From: Anisakis pegreffii
Lineage: Eukaryota; Nematoda; Chromadorea; Rhabditida; Anisakidae
Assembly (NCBI GenBank): GCA_035041965.1
Contig: JAPYMA010000183.1
Coordinates: forward strand, 124,001-188,000
Direction of reading: 5' to 3'
Length of the DNA: 64,000 nt
Position 1 is the stretch's first letter. Every line of letters begins with the position of its first letter. Below, in pieces: positions 26,801 through 39,735 of the stretch. The position numbers and the translations under genes were made by a program. The notes below the pieces were generated by a model, which ran no database searches, was not told the DNA's origin, and saw only the letters and a list, made by a program, of their open reading frames with translations.

Positions 26801-29800
26801 AACTGAGGGAGACCAGACCCACTATGTAGGCATTTTCATCACTGTTCCAAAATGAATCTCATCCACAAGAAATAAGCATTGTGGGTTGGGTTTTGTACTA
26901 ACAGCAAATCGAACTTCAACGAATCAAATGAAGTCAAGCGCAATCCAGATCGCTAATATGCATGGTGTTTAAATACTGCTAACTGACAAAAAGCGAGGGG
27001 CGATTTCAAAAACAGTGACAAAAGCAACGAGGATGACGAAATTAAAACAGAAGTGTATGAAAAAACATTTCGTCATTACTCTTACCTTATTAATAATAAG
27101 TAACCTTATAGAAAAAACTAACTTTCCGTCCGGGTAGAAAAGAGCGAATTTGTGTTGACGAGACATAAAGCCAGCTTCGAGATCACGCAGTTTAATGCCA
27201 TCCAATGGCAGCATATATTTCTTCTCCTTCTCCTGTAAATAAAATAATCTGACGAACTGCAAATAATGATGCTAACGTTATGACGGATGATAACAACAAC
27301 AATGTAATCATCATACAATTCCAACCTCATCATCTTTATACCACGATAAACTGTCCGATGTCAGTACAAACCAACAATCTTTAGATCCACGCACGAATGA
27401 AATATTATGTACTGACAACCATCCCTTACGTATCACTTGATTACCCAAATTCTTCTTCGTTTGTAATGAAGATGCTTTCGCTTCGGCACTCAAAATTCAT
27501 GCATATATTTGAATCATTTACATCAGTTAAATGATTCTGAGAAGTGCACTCATTTCTACTGATTTAAAACAATGAAAAAGTAGAACTCACAGACAACCGA
27601 ATACCGAATGTGAATAGCAATTGCTTCAGGTTATCAGATCCATCAGAGTTTCACTCACCATTCAACCGATTAAAAATGAGTGTATTCCTACTTTTAAATG
27701 AGCAAATAAATCAACCTTTGCAGGAAAACACTGAAATCGACACAGACAAATAACGAATCAACTGACAACTTACTTTGAGAAACCGATGAAATCTTCGTGA
27801 TTTGTGTTCATATAAGCCAATTCATAATCCACTAACATCGAGATTTGATATTTAGCTGCTTGTTCTTTTTCACGCATATTCGTTGTTACAATCCGTTCAA
27901 TTTCATCTCTTAATCGTGGATATCTGGCTACCTAAAACTATTACTATTCACATTCACCATTATAGCAATGCACTCTTTCTATCAGCACTTCCCACATTTT
28001 GAAAAGCAAACGAATTATCAGTGCATATATCAGATATTCTAGGAATGCACTTTTAAACTCAATCTCAACTGCATCGAAGGCCGTTCGGTTATTCACGTTC
28101 TGTTGATAAATCATAATACTCACTGCAGTGCATTAATGACAGAAAATAATAGTGATAAGACTGATAAACAAGAAGGACGAACACATTCGGCGCATTGTCT
28201 GATAACATTCGAAAGTTCATTAACAACTAAATCAACGCATTTTAACGACGGCTCTTTTAGTCTTTCGATTTGTTTTTTCACAATCGCCTCGAATGCCATA
28301 TCTGGCGTAAACAGTCCAACACGAATACCGTGGATATTGCGAATTGCGATTTGAATTTCTCTTCGCATCTCCTTAATCAAATCATCATTAGTCCACTTCG
28401 GATCATACTGTTTGATTTATGAAAATACATTTTTGATGAATAATTTTGCCAAGTAGGTTGAGATTCACTTTTGATTTGATAATAGCGCATGCAAAAGCAG
28501 TGATCAACATAACCTTTCAAACACTCTTATCGCGCGCTTCTCAAATTCAACGCTTTCTCATTGTCAGACAGCAAACGATACAATTAATCACCTTCTCGTC
28601 AATTTCCATCTTGACAATCTCGAATGGGAATCGTTCGTGGAAAAGACGATTGATGCGTGCACCACCAGACAATTCGTTTGTGCTCACTGATTTACCCGAC
28701 GATCCTTCGATGGAACGCTCGATATCGGTTGAAAATTGTTGCACCATCCTGTGAACATCATTTCGCATCATTCACGTTCGCATCGTCACTTGCGCAATCA
28801 GAACATCAATTTCTTTCCATTTTCAAACACTCATAAGGAATATTCTTCGAGCACTTCTCCAACGAAAAAAAAACAAAATACAATGACCAAATCAATTAAT
28901 TAATGACCTTTCGTGCTATTTCCTGTAAAGTAACAGCGTACGATAGCATTCAAGGCAACAAAGCTATCCTTTCAACCTCTCTGAGTGAGTAAGCTGAAGG
29001 AATACAACAAGAGAACGTTCGTTACAAGTATCCGAAAATGGAAAATTCCTCAAGATATTGAAATATGCTTATCAATAGCTGTAAATGACAAGAAAAATCA
29101 TTCAACATACTGCATAAGTGCTTTGGTTTTTCTCGATGGATCGTTCGGTTGAAAATTTTTATACTCGGCAACGTCCTTCTCTAGTGCGAACATTTTCTTC
29201 TGCAGTGAATCCCTTAATGCCGGTAATGTATCTCGAATGTGATTTGTTAACTGTTGGTTCAACGTCTTTTGCAGATAGGGTGTACCGAGACGATCGGCCA
29301 TATGTCTGTAAAATTCTCGAGTTTACCACATCATTACGCCTATGACTAAAGTCGAGTTCGGTAGTGAGATATTCAGCACGTTTGAAATGAAATCCAGTTC
29401 CTTATTACTTAAGAGTTTCATTACTCCATCCCATGAAATTCTTCTGATGATGGTATGTTTCACGCTCTGCACCTCATAAAATTTTTAACTACTGAGCAAT
29501 TATCGTAACCAAAAGAAAAGCAACCTTAAGCATCTTCGAGAACATACACACGTTTCGTTAACATTCTTTCAAATAAACGAAATTATGAATCTTTATGAAT
29601 AAACGAATTATGAATAAATTATTTTTCTTTATAAATAAACGAAATTATGAATGTGCTTAGAAAAGCGCTCAACACTAACCGATAAGATGGATGTGAAATA
29701 AAAAACTTTCGTTCTGCATCTAAAGCGGCTCGAATATCTTTTTTACCAACAATATCCTTCTGACCACGATTCACAACACCAACATATCCTATAAAATTCA

Positions 29801-32800
29801 ATCGCTAACACAGAGGAAATATCTTTCTTCAATTCGCCAACTGAGTCATTTGCAAGAAATAAATTGCTCTCCCGATCAGCTTCACAAATGATTCAATTGT
29901 ATGAGTAAGCATAAATTCGAAGCAATCAGATACCTCTGCGAAGACTGAAAAGTCGGTTTTCCAGTATTTCCCGAGCATCTGTGCCTTCATCCATGAGATC
30001 AAGCTTTGTGAGTACACCAATCGTTCGTAAACCTTGAGGATCAACCTGAAACAAATTACTTCTCCAAACTCGTTCTTTAAGGAAACGTTCTAAAAGAAAA
30101 GAAGAATGTGTTTTTTGTGCTGACACAGGTACATAGATCAAAAATAACAGTTTGAAGCTGACAAAGAACCAAACATTCCCACACATGGTTCAATGAATAT
30201 TTGTGAATCAGAGCACTGAATGCGAAATAACGATGATGGTTCGGAGTATTATACATTCCCCTTCGAAAACCAACCTCTCTGGCGAGCTTCAGAGCGTCCG
30301 ATGTCGCAAGATCACTATTTGCAGGAGTAACTGCCAAAATAAGACATGTTTCACGCGAAATATATGTCATTAGCATTTCACGTATTTGATGTTCGATATC
30401 AGGTGGCTGATCTCCAATCGGTACTTTGGTAAGACCAGGCAAGTCGATCAAAGTTAAATTCAGAACTGAAATCAATCGAAATTATTTCCATTAGACAAAT
30501 ACGAATAACTGCAATAAACAAAGAATATTATTCATTATTATCAATTATCATACTTATCAATTATTACTTCGACATCGAGTGGTTGTTTCGTCGATCGCAG
30601 TGAGCGATCGGCGGAATATTTATTTTATTAGAGTAATGATTATTTACTGAATTGGTATTTGACTGCGTTTAATTACGCAAAGTATTCGCGGCGACTAATT
30701 ATTTACTCGGTTGTGTTCGGTTGGCCTGCTCGCCTTGCCAGCGGGGTGACGTAAATTGAGGCTAAAATAATGCGCACGGAAAGGCGAGCATTGTGGCCTG
30801 CAGCAACGTTATAAACGTTTGATAGCCTGCTTGCCGATGCAGGTAGTGCAAGTATTATTCATAATTAAATGAGACAACATATCATTTCAGCTATGACTTT
30901 ATAAAACAAAAATAATGTATGAGGCAAGCAAACTGACCTCATTGAACCATAGCTAAATTGTCGTAAATCAAAAAACAAGCACATTTTACTTACACAATCA
31001 CGTACCATTAGGACTGAAAACACGCAAATTGATTGGTATAGGCGATATGCCTTTATTCTGACCAGTAACTCGATCCGTTTCATCTTCGATTTCCTTCCTG
31101 ACCATATCGAAATCCGTGAATTTCTGTCCCTTCTTATGCAAAAACTCAGCGTACTCTGAAACTTCATCTTTTGACAACAGCTATCAGGTTACGTCCGCAG
31201 TAATCTAATAAAGTACACAAACAACTTGTGGTTCTTTAATGACAACTGAGAAGATGAAACATCGCTGTAAGATGATAACCCTAACAATCAAAAATAACAG
31301 ATGATCTCCAAACTTAAATTCAGAACTGAATATCTATCCTCGTGATCTTTCATTCGTATGTATCAATCTTTCGTATGAAATGAAGACGAAAGGTTGATAG
31401 ATACGAATAAAAGCAACCTAACAACAATTTGACATTCACGAAACAAACCATTTCTATCTTGAACCAGCTGTAAAATAAGTGGACGTCTAGTGACGATGCC
31501 TGAACCACGAGGCAAAAAATCTCTGAAAAAATTAAAATTACTTCGCACATATAATTGGACTGATCAACAAAATGAAGTATTTCTGTGCAAATAAATGTAC
31601 GCAGATGTGATGATTATCAAGAAATCATTTCACTATCGCAGTATCTTTTCCAGCAAAACATCTACAGTAAAAGTGTCCGGACAATAGACGGAGTATCTTT
31701 TACCACAGACAATGACGTCCAAATTGAGGATTTGGCTCGAAATTTTATTCTTTTTAGAATGAGTATTAATGAGTAGTGCTTGAAGGTTGCCGGTTTAGAG
31801 AAATACTGTATGCTAAGGGGTAAAAACAACTCCATCCACCCAGCTGAATTACTAAATTAACCAAGAGCAATCTTCAAAAAAATATTTACTGAACCCTTTA
31901 AGGAACGAAAATGAGAACAGCTTCGAACCGACTGGTCCCCTGACTATTCAAAACGATATTGTATTGCTGCTGTGCTATGCCAAACAACACACTTCCCACA
32001 GTATCGATATCCTTCACCATTGTCTAATCATAAGCCCTTTCAATCCTCCTTCTTATTTGAATAAATTCAACGAATACCTTGTTCGGAAGTGCTCATTCAA
32101 ATCACATGTGTGCCTTTATGTGTTCAAATTCATTTGTTTGTTCAAACATTCAAATTTTAAATTCAAATGTTCAGCTTCACTCAGTTTATTTGTCTCCTTA
32201 ATACTCTACAACGTTTCTGTTTGTCCTTTGAATAATTTGAAAAATTCAGTATCCTTTGTCAGCTTTTGACGTTATTGAATGGCTATTTGAAATGGAAACG
32301 AAAGATTGATGCGTTCGGATAATAACATGAGAAAAATAGTTGCTGCAGTCAATAAGTGTTTGTTTGTTGGTTAAATCCAGTTCGCATGCGTCAGTTAATT
32401 CAACAACTCGACTCTCTCCCTCGATCCACATCCGTCGTCGCCACAAGAAAAACGTCAATAAATTTCAGCCTCAACTCAATCCAAAAACAGAGTATATTAT
32501 GTGCGTTATGCATTATGCATCAGCCAATCACGATCGCTCGCTCAATTCGTCTATCTCTTCAGCTGTTTCCAACACGAACAACAACTGAACGGATTGGATA
32601 TCTTCTCAGAGATTATGCATCCAACGTCGAAGCAGCTGATGAAGCATTTGTTCAGTGCACAGTTAGCATTTTTGACTGTGTCACCGTTGATCAATGAAAG
32701 AAAAAAAGACTGATGAAAACGAAAAGTGAAATTCCAAACGGGAGTGAAATATGACTAATAAATCCTTTGATTTGATTCTCCACTTCTAAACAAACCAGTA

Positions 32801-35800
32801 AGCTGATTTCATGCGTCCGGACAAGAAATACTGCGTACGCTTTCACACAACATAATCAGATCTTTTCAAAGCAACGCAAAAAGAGAAATCAATTAATAAC
32901 TTTCTCAATCTAAATCACCAAAGTTCAATTAGCAATGGTACCAAATCAAGCGGAAGATCCGACTCGCTCAACAATTTGCGATGAAATTTTCAACTTACTT
33001 TCCAACGAAATTCTCGAGCACCGACGATTTGCCTGCACTCTGACCACCGATGACTGCGATTTGTGGCAAGTCGAAATTCAACGACGTTCCCAGTTGTGCG
33101 AATGCATCCTTAAATGAGAAAAGTCTTTGACAGCTGACGAATCCACTTATAGAAGATAAAGAAAGTGCAAGCAAGAGACGAGTAAAACGTCATTATTAAA
33201 TAAATGCAATCACTCAAATTCTACGCGAATGAATAATCGCACAACCCTTTTACTCATTCAGCACCTTCTCTAACTTTTCACATCGAATCTATCACATCTA
33301 AAAATTTCATGCATCCTTCATTAGCCGTCAAATATCAAATTACCATTCACCAATATCAAATATACTCATTTTATTAGATTACCGTAAGCCCAACAATTAG
33401 ATTACCGTACGACTCCTTCCAAGTGCTCTTTGCGATGCATACGCTGAAAACTCGCAGTTTCTTTTTCCTCAGTATCCTCACAATGTGTTTACCTTCAAAT
33501 TCGGATCTCGGCTCAGCTAGAAATTTGAGTACCAGCCGTGATCAAGAAACAATTCAATACGATAAGCAATACAGCTTAACAAACGCTGCGAAATTTCGAA
33601 TTGTGGACAGAAAACAGCTAATAGGAAGTAATGTTCAAAGATGTTTCCGGTTGAGCTTCAAGGTTTCGATCCGATAAATGAAAAGTGCCTACTCATCTTC
33701 ATAATCACCGATTCAGTTGGTATCTTACATTTCAATAATCATCACTACTGATCGGCATAACTTCGTTATCGTTATCGAACTTGTATGCATCGCATGCACT
33801 CTTTACTTATGACTGATTTGCTATTCGCTTCAGCAACTCCTCAGTGCACAACTACGTCAGTCGACAACCATTTCACACCTCACTTAACTCGTAACCCACA
33901 AAAATGAGTTTTCACTTGTCAATAATCACTGACAAATGAACTTCCCAATCATTTATGGTCAAAATTTGAGCAAAACCGAAAAGCAAGTTAAGTCATAACC
34001 ACATAAACTGAGATCATGCTGGGAAGAGGAAGGGAGACCCATTATTTACTACTGACCGAGCGTTTTCGTATTGATTAGCTTCAACTTATTCCTATTTCAA
34101 TAAATCCAGAAAACCTGGTTATCCTATGACGTAGACAAACTTCATGAATTCCTGAAGTCATCCATCTCGCAATCTTTCGAAACTTCTAGCCAACAACAAC
34201 TTTTTTCATCTCTATATTTCCGTTCGCACGTCATAAATAGTACAGAAATATTTCAAATCGATACAATGTGATGAAATTATATATCATTTGAATGTTTGAA
34301 TTATAACAAATGATGACAGTGTAATTCGAGAGAATCATCTGAATATATAAACAATAACACTGAACAACAGAATTCATTCTATACATTTGCAGAACTCATG
34401 CGTGCACTCAGGTGTTTCCACTGTAAACATTCAGTTATCAATTTCAGTGTATTTCTCGAATCCATTATGACCAGTGATGAGGTAGTAACCTTTAGGCTCT
34501 CATGGTGTTCATTGAGTCTAGAGAACGACAAACAAATGAAATAATCTATTCGAATAAGTTCGAATGATGTATGAAATTGAAGTTAGTGATGGATACAAAA
34601 ATACTGCGTTTAGCAGAAGATGATTTGTTGAGACTGAATTATGGAGAAAAGCAAAAAATGCTTGAACATGGAAGCATTTACATTCGTTTTCAACTCACTT
34701 ACAAAAACTCCACATAATGTGTAAACAACATCTTGCATACTTCGCATTACTCATCTATGAATATGTATGTTGTTACATACAAATGTTCAACTAGGAATTA
34801 AAGTGAACAAGATGAACGAGAATGAATATGCATATCTGAAAACCAATAAGAACGACCTCATTAATTACTTTTCAGCAAACGATGTTTCAGAATAGACTAT
34901 TTACAAGCACTAAACATTACAAGCAATCATCAAACACTAGCTGCAAATAAATCCATTCACTCGTTGTCTCCATGCTACATTCTCAACCTTCCAGTACAGT
35001 TGCTCTTTTCTGCGGGCAACAATCAATGCTGAACATGTTTTGACGGTTGCATTTTGATATGTTCTATTTTGATAAGAAACGTCAAACGCTACTGTCTTAT
35101 TGGAGAATACTCAAATAAATCTTAGCGTTCCATCTCACGAAAGCGTTCAGATTATCAAAATTTTCACCTAATATAACTCATTCTCTGGACCACTCAATTC
35201 GATTTCATCATGAGATGATCACTTCTCATTTTGATCAACAATCGAGTCAACTAAATAACGGCTAACTGTCTGAAAATTACTGAGTACCCCTTTTAATAAG
35301 AAAAGAAAAACTGAAGCAGGTGAAGCGGAGTATATATACGATTTTGGATTGTTCATAGAAGTGCTCCCAATCCCTCCCGACTGACGAAATGGAATGGGAT
35401 TTCATCGAATGGATGTTTTGATCGTGAACTCATGATAAATGCAAAATTCCGAATGGATATAATCGACTGAGCTCCTAAGCATCGCATTCAGTGACCCAAA
35501 TGATGCTGTAGAAAGCAATTTCTCACACATATGGATATGAATGAAGTTAGTAATCGCAAAGGATAATAGTCATTCGTGAACTGATGAAGTTTTCAATGTG
35601 GCCTCAACACTCAGCGTTTTCAATTAAAAAGAAAGTCACTAAGAAATAAGATTTCCCAGGCGACGGAAACTTTCAATGCGAAGATGTCTTTTTTGCAGGC
35701 AATATGTTCTGGATAATAACCTTGACATATTTGATTCAATACAAATCATAACAGTACGACTAATGAGAAGCTACACGAAACAGTGAGATAGATAACTGGA

Positions 35801-35918
35801 AGAAAGAATGCAATCACGAAGTAAACATAGTGAATAAATGGTGAATTAAAGAAAAAATAACCTGTAATCGATTAACAATCGGTATGAGGGCTTGCATGCC
35901 CGAATTAGCCCAAGACAT
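20808..35918 (-). CDS. dyn-1: Dynamin GTPase (DYN-1 orthologue), complete
   Basis: Nineteen coding exons in transcript order: 35918-35862, 33108-32999, 31522-31449, 31155-31006, 30465-30275, 30045-29934, 29788-29680, 29305-29111, 28748-28592, 28371-28183, 27931-27774, 27488-27326, 27232-27123, 24793-24664, 23663-23508, 23361-23302, 22565-22408, 22262-22086, 20895-20808. Lengths sum to 2544 nt (847 residues plus stop) and every phase closes. GTPase domain: P-loop GGQSAGKSS (about 40-48), switch [13 protein letters not shown] (58-69), DLPG (138-141), TKLD (207-210). Then the stalk, a PH domain (about 518-630), a GTPase effector domain (about 645-745) and a proline-rich tail (from about 760) with [18 protein letters not shown] and PPRIPDRP, which would bind SH3 partners. 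Dynamin pinches clathrin-coated vesicles from membranes; in worms it is needed for synaptic vesicle recycling and phagocytosis. The N-terminus [19 protein letters not shown] and overall length fit the nematode orthologue. Intron 1 spans 2.75 kb; intron 4 contains dispersed repeat copy B. Confidence 0.97.
22685..22713. promoter_or_regulatory. Paired E-box sites within a 16-bp palindrome, dyn-1 intron 16
   Basis: ACCTTCACGTGAAGGT (22698-22713) is a perfect palindrome centred on CACGTG. A second CACGTG lies just before it (22685-22690), in a similar TTCACGTGG context. CACGTG is the usual target of bHLH and bHLH-ZIP factors. Its intronic position makes an enhancer possible, but function is only inferred. 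Confidence 0.35.
29571..29652. repeat. Three copies of a ~20-bp AT-rich unit in dyn-1 intron 7
   Basis: AAATAAACGAAATTATGAAT or a one- to two-base variant occurs three times between 29571 and 29652. A small local repeat lying between exons 7 and 8 of dynamin. Confidence 0.85.
30582..30847 (-). repeat. Dispersed repeat, copy B, inside dyn-1 intron 4
   Basis: The reverse complement matches copy A at 12987-13244. Read on the minus strand, it ends with a short hairpin (CGATCG, then CTCACTG, then CGATCG) followed by ACGAAACAAC. It lies between dynamin exons 4 (31006) and 5 (30465), on the same strand as the gene if copy A is taken as forward. Its placement in an intron shows insertion without damage to the coding exons. 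Confidence 0.85.
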
Positions 35919-37124
35919 TTTGCAAATGGATCCAGTATGAATTGAGTTTGATGACGCTCACTTCAGTTCATATACACACCACAAACACGATATGAAATAA
36001 TATGCAACCACTCGATATGATTGATTGTTTGTAATCAGCGAATAAACAGTCGAATGAAGCAATACAAATGAGATACCGCTGGATTATTTAGATTAATTAA
36101 AACGAACGCTATTCAATCCTCTGAAAATTATCGTTGCATTCAATCGCGTTTCCACCTAAACGTAATACCATAGCAACGTCAAGCCGAGCAACAAATTAAC
36201 CATCAAAAGGCAAAACGCAAAAACAAAGCATCAAGCAAAAATTGTACTCTTCGTAGAGCTTCAAACGCATGTACGAGTAAACGGCCTATATACGAATTTT
36301 GAAAATATGCTTCGAATGAAATCCGATCTGCACTCAAGAAGACTATGCCTACATAAAGTAAACACTTCGCCTTTTTTTTACCAACAAGCATTCTGGCAAA
36401 TCTTCGAAAAATTTAAATAATAATGTGAATCGTTTCTCAATTTCCATTTTTCAAAGTTCTCTTTGAATCCGACCAAATACACCAGCAGTCCCTGCAGATC
36501 GTTAAAAAATGATAATTTTAATTACTCACGAGTGATCACTCTTCAAAATTCACTTCTGCAATTTACATTTCTCATTCAATTCTTTGCAGTAATCGCACTG
36601 TAAATGACAGGAAGAAGGAAACTCTTTACTGAAGTGAATGCAAAATGACGGAATGAAGATGAAATTTTCATTTCCACGCATCTGCGCAATTCAAGCAACT
36701 ATATTGTAGTCAGCCATATTTTTTGCGAATCAAAAAATCGATCAGCACAAACTCAAAACAAAGACGCCTCTATAAACAAAAGACTTAAGAATCCACTCGG
36801 AAAACCAGAAATAATGAAACATGTCTGGCAAAGCAAACAATCACGTTGCAAATGCATTCATTCGTGCATATAAATCAATACGTTTTCCTCAGCAAATTTT
36901 TTTTCTGTTTATACCCATCAATACGGTTTGTCCAATTCAATGAGTCAGTAACAATTAGGAAACAGTGTGATTCAGAATGGTCTGATTGCAAAACAAATTA
37001 ATCACGGTACTGATCATGATACTCACATCAGATTCTTTTAGAAGTTACATTTGATATTTCGAAATTATTTCCGCTGATTGAAAAACGCAAAAAAATGAGC
37101 TGATAGCATGATAATACGGCGAAC

Positions 37125-37954
37125 TCATTTTAAATACACCACTTCTTTTGATCTGTTCTTGTAGCGTTGTCCATTGATCATCGCAGCTGCCTACGATAAA
37201 AACCAACAATTAATCGGAATCATCAAGTTGAACAAATAAATGATCACAGATGGATGGTGTGATGATATTAATTACGAAGAATGGAATATGGGATTCACAT
37301 AACTAAGTAAGTAAAAGATGGTAATCAAAACAAACCAAGATAAGCTCATAACGGATGACGACTATAAAAGCGAAGTGAAATATGCAGGAAGAGTGATAAA
37401 ACGAGAGGATGAGAATGGGTGGATAAGTTGAGTGGATAGGATATGCAGATTGCTGCTGAGTGATGATAAAGGAATGTGAGCACATTCAATCATGGCAGTG
37501 GGCCGGTTCGTTCGATCATGCATAATACTGAAAGAAAGGGTCGTCGATAGCATGCATGATGACGATGCACACGAGACAAGACACCCGGCTGGCCGCTATC
37601 TCTGCATCTCTTCTCTCAATCACTTAATCGAATCTAACAAGCGAATAAGAAAATGACATATGAACACATGATGAACAATGAACAGAGCGATAAGCACACA
37701 AAGAAATAGCGAGATATGATCAGATTCGAATCGCGAAACCCATTCAGCTAACTCGCTGCATGCACACAGAAGTAATCAGTCAAACCAAATAAATATGAAT
37801 ATACGTGTGACACAGATATGAAATCAATAAATAGATATGATGCATCTCAATAGAGACATGCAGAAGTGAGTACGTAACTTGTAGAATACCTACTTACAGC
37901 ACTACGTTTATCGTCTGTGTATTTGTCTGCCTGTTTCATGCATTCCACTTCGAA
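37125..37954 (-). CDS. Candidate 3' exons of an unidentified small gene
   Basis: Two short minus-strand segments look spliced. Exon 37954-37898 (19 codons, FEVECMKQADKYTDDKRSA) follows a CTCAG and ends at a consensus GTAAGTAGG donor. Exon 37190-37125 (AAAMINGQRYKNRSKE, then VVYLK and TGA) follows a good acceptor, TTTTTATCGTAG. Both are in phase 0. The joined peptide is hydrophilic and Lys/Arg-rich. I do not recognise it, and no upstream exon is certain. A possible first exon begins at the ATG at 41670, directly after TTCAG, and would encode a Ser/Arg-rich N-terminus resembling a mitochondrial presequence; if its donor is the GTGAAT after codon 62 it would also join in phase 0. This is inference from splice signals only; chance is a real alternative. 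Confidence 0.25.
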
Positions 37955-38039
37955 CTGAGCATTACACGGCTTTCTTCATTCAATTGCAAAGGAACACCAC
38001 TGAGCATCGTGTCTCTCTCATTCTTATCTTCAAACAGGG

Positions 38040-38195
38040 TGTAGCACGGCCAGCATTTTTTAAAGGGTAGGGGCACAAAACGGTCTGGTCCAAAAATAAC
38101 TAAATTTTGGAGTGTATTTTTCCAAAAAAAAGTAGCTACTTAGGTGCTTATTTTTTCTTCATCCACTCTCCCCACCCTTTTTTGGCTGCACGGCA
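38040..38195. repeat. Foldback-like element with imperfect terminal inverted repeats
   Basis: Left end CACGGCCAGC-(T-rich)-AAAGGGTAGGGG and right end CCCCACCC-TTTTTTGG-CTGCACGGC are imperfect inverted copies of about 25-30 bases, enclosing roughly 90 AT-rich bases. This is the layout of a small MITE-like element. No target-site duplication could be assigned. Confidence 0.45.
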
Positions 38196-39539
38196 TGGAA
38201 GTTCACCGAAAAGTTAGCAGCAAAATATAAAGAGCTATGATTTATTATTTTTGCTATCTAATATTTAACATTATTGCGTCATAAATTAAGCTCCATGCAA
38301 GATATGCAGAATAATGTTATCGTAAACAAAAAAAGTAAAGCAGTGCGTCATTCATCGAGGTTGCGTCTTCGCAAAGGCGTAACCGGAATGTTGGAAAAAT
38401 GAAGAGTAAGGCATCGGAGTGGAAAGCGGTACTGATTCGAATAATCAATCAATGATAATTACAGCGACCAATTAACTCTGCGAAACGAAACAACAAACAA
38501 TCACTGCGAATGCGTGCAAAAACAGCAATGAAAAAGAAGCAAATTGATACGATTATAAAAGAATGTTAACAAGAATGAATGTGTATTGTAATATGGCGAA
38601 TGTTTAATAAAGAAATAATTCCTTCAAAAAATCTGTTTCACAATGAAACAAACATAGTGAATATCATGGCTTGTATGATGTTCACGCATAAGTCTGAACC
38701 TTATCTTATGCGATGTTTTTATGCCTTCCTTTAATAGAGTTACACTGAAACTTTACTCGCAAACAACATCCATGTATGGAATATATTTGTAATTGGAGAC
38801 AACGCTGAAAAAAGAACGAATTTTACGAGCAACAGAATGGAAAAAATCAATGCTGAATTAAGGCAAGCGAAAGGCAAGTCTACATTCCATCAAAAATTCA
38901 AATGATTACTTCAACGAAATGAGACGAATGCCATAGCAACACAATTTGCGATTGAGGAAAGCAAAACTGCCGCCAGCTCTAACTGTATCGTAAATTCGCA
39001 TTTGGAGAGGAACGTTTTGCAAGAATATAACGCAAAAACCTGGAATGATTTAAACCAAAGGGTTAAGCGTTGAAATTTTCAGGAAGAAATGAACTGAGAT
39101 GAGCGCTTTGCGAGACAACTCAAATCGATCTGTAATCGTGAGTCTGAACCAAATTCAGCGTTCTGAAACCTCAGATGTGTATGACGATCGACTGGGAATA
39201 ATAAACTTGTTTCTGCATAAAACATTTCATAAGTGGATAAAAGATGAGAGAACAACGACGTACGGAATGTTCGTAATTTGTATCGATACTACAAAGCGCA
39301 GCACAACTCGCTGCAGCAATGATGTACATACAACATCCACAATAACATTTCTTGTCAAGTAAAAAAGTTTTACTGACGAAAATCTACGCCATAAATACTG
39401 ATTCATCTGAGTGAGCGTATAAATCAATCCTATGACCAATAATGCCCAAGCTCCCAAGTCAAGAAAAATTTTTTTGCCTCTTACTAAAAAAATCGCAATA
39501 TCATCCACTAACCAAATCATTAATAAGACCTGCACAATA

Positions 39540-39735
39540 GTTTTTTCCGCAGCCGAAGTCGAAGCGGAGCAAATTTGACAATATCTAAAGCCTGAGCCAC
39601 AGCTGGAACCGAAATTTTGAAAAGCGCAAAGTTGAAGTCGGAAACTGGAAATCTGGATCTGGCGCCTGAGCCGGAGTGATACTTTCAAAAACGTTAGGTC
39701 GGAGCTGGGTGAATTTTTTTCCAAACTAGGCATCA
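39540..39735. repeat. Degenerate hexamer-type GC-rich repeat
   Basis: Many variants of GGAGCC/GAAGTC/GGAACC-like six-base words recur here, for example AGCCGAAGTCGAAGCGGAGC, CTGAGCCACAGCTGG and CTGAGCCGGAGTGA. On the opposite strand they read as CTCCGGCTC or CTTCGGCTG. A long open frame on the minus strand (39736-39227) runs through this segment and is best explained by the repeat rather than by a gene. Confidence 0.6.

Noticed and set aside
28103..28754. Plus-strand frames of 83 and 102 codons
   Set aside because: They are antisense to conserved dynamin exons 9 and 10 and to the adjoining introns.
31964..32713. Cluster of overlapping plus-strand frames of 70-113 codons
   Set aside because: They lie in dynamin intron 2, overlap in several frames, and show no recognisable motif.
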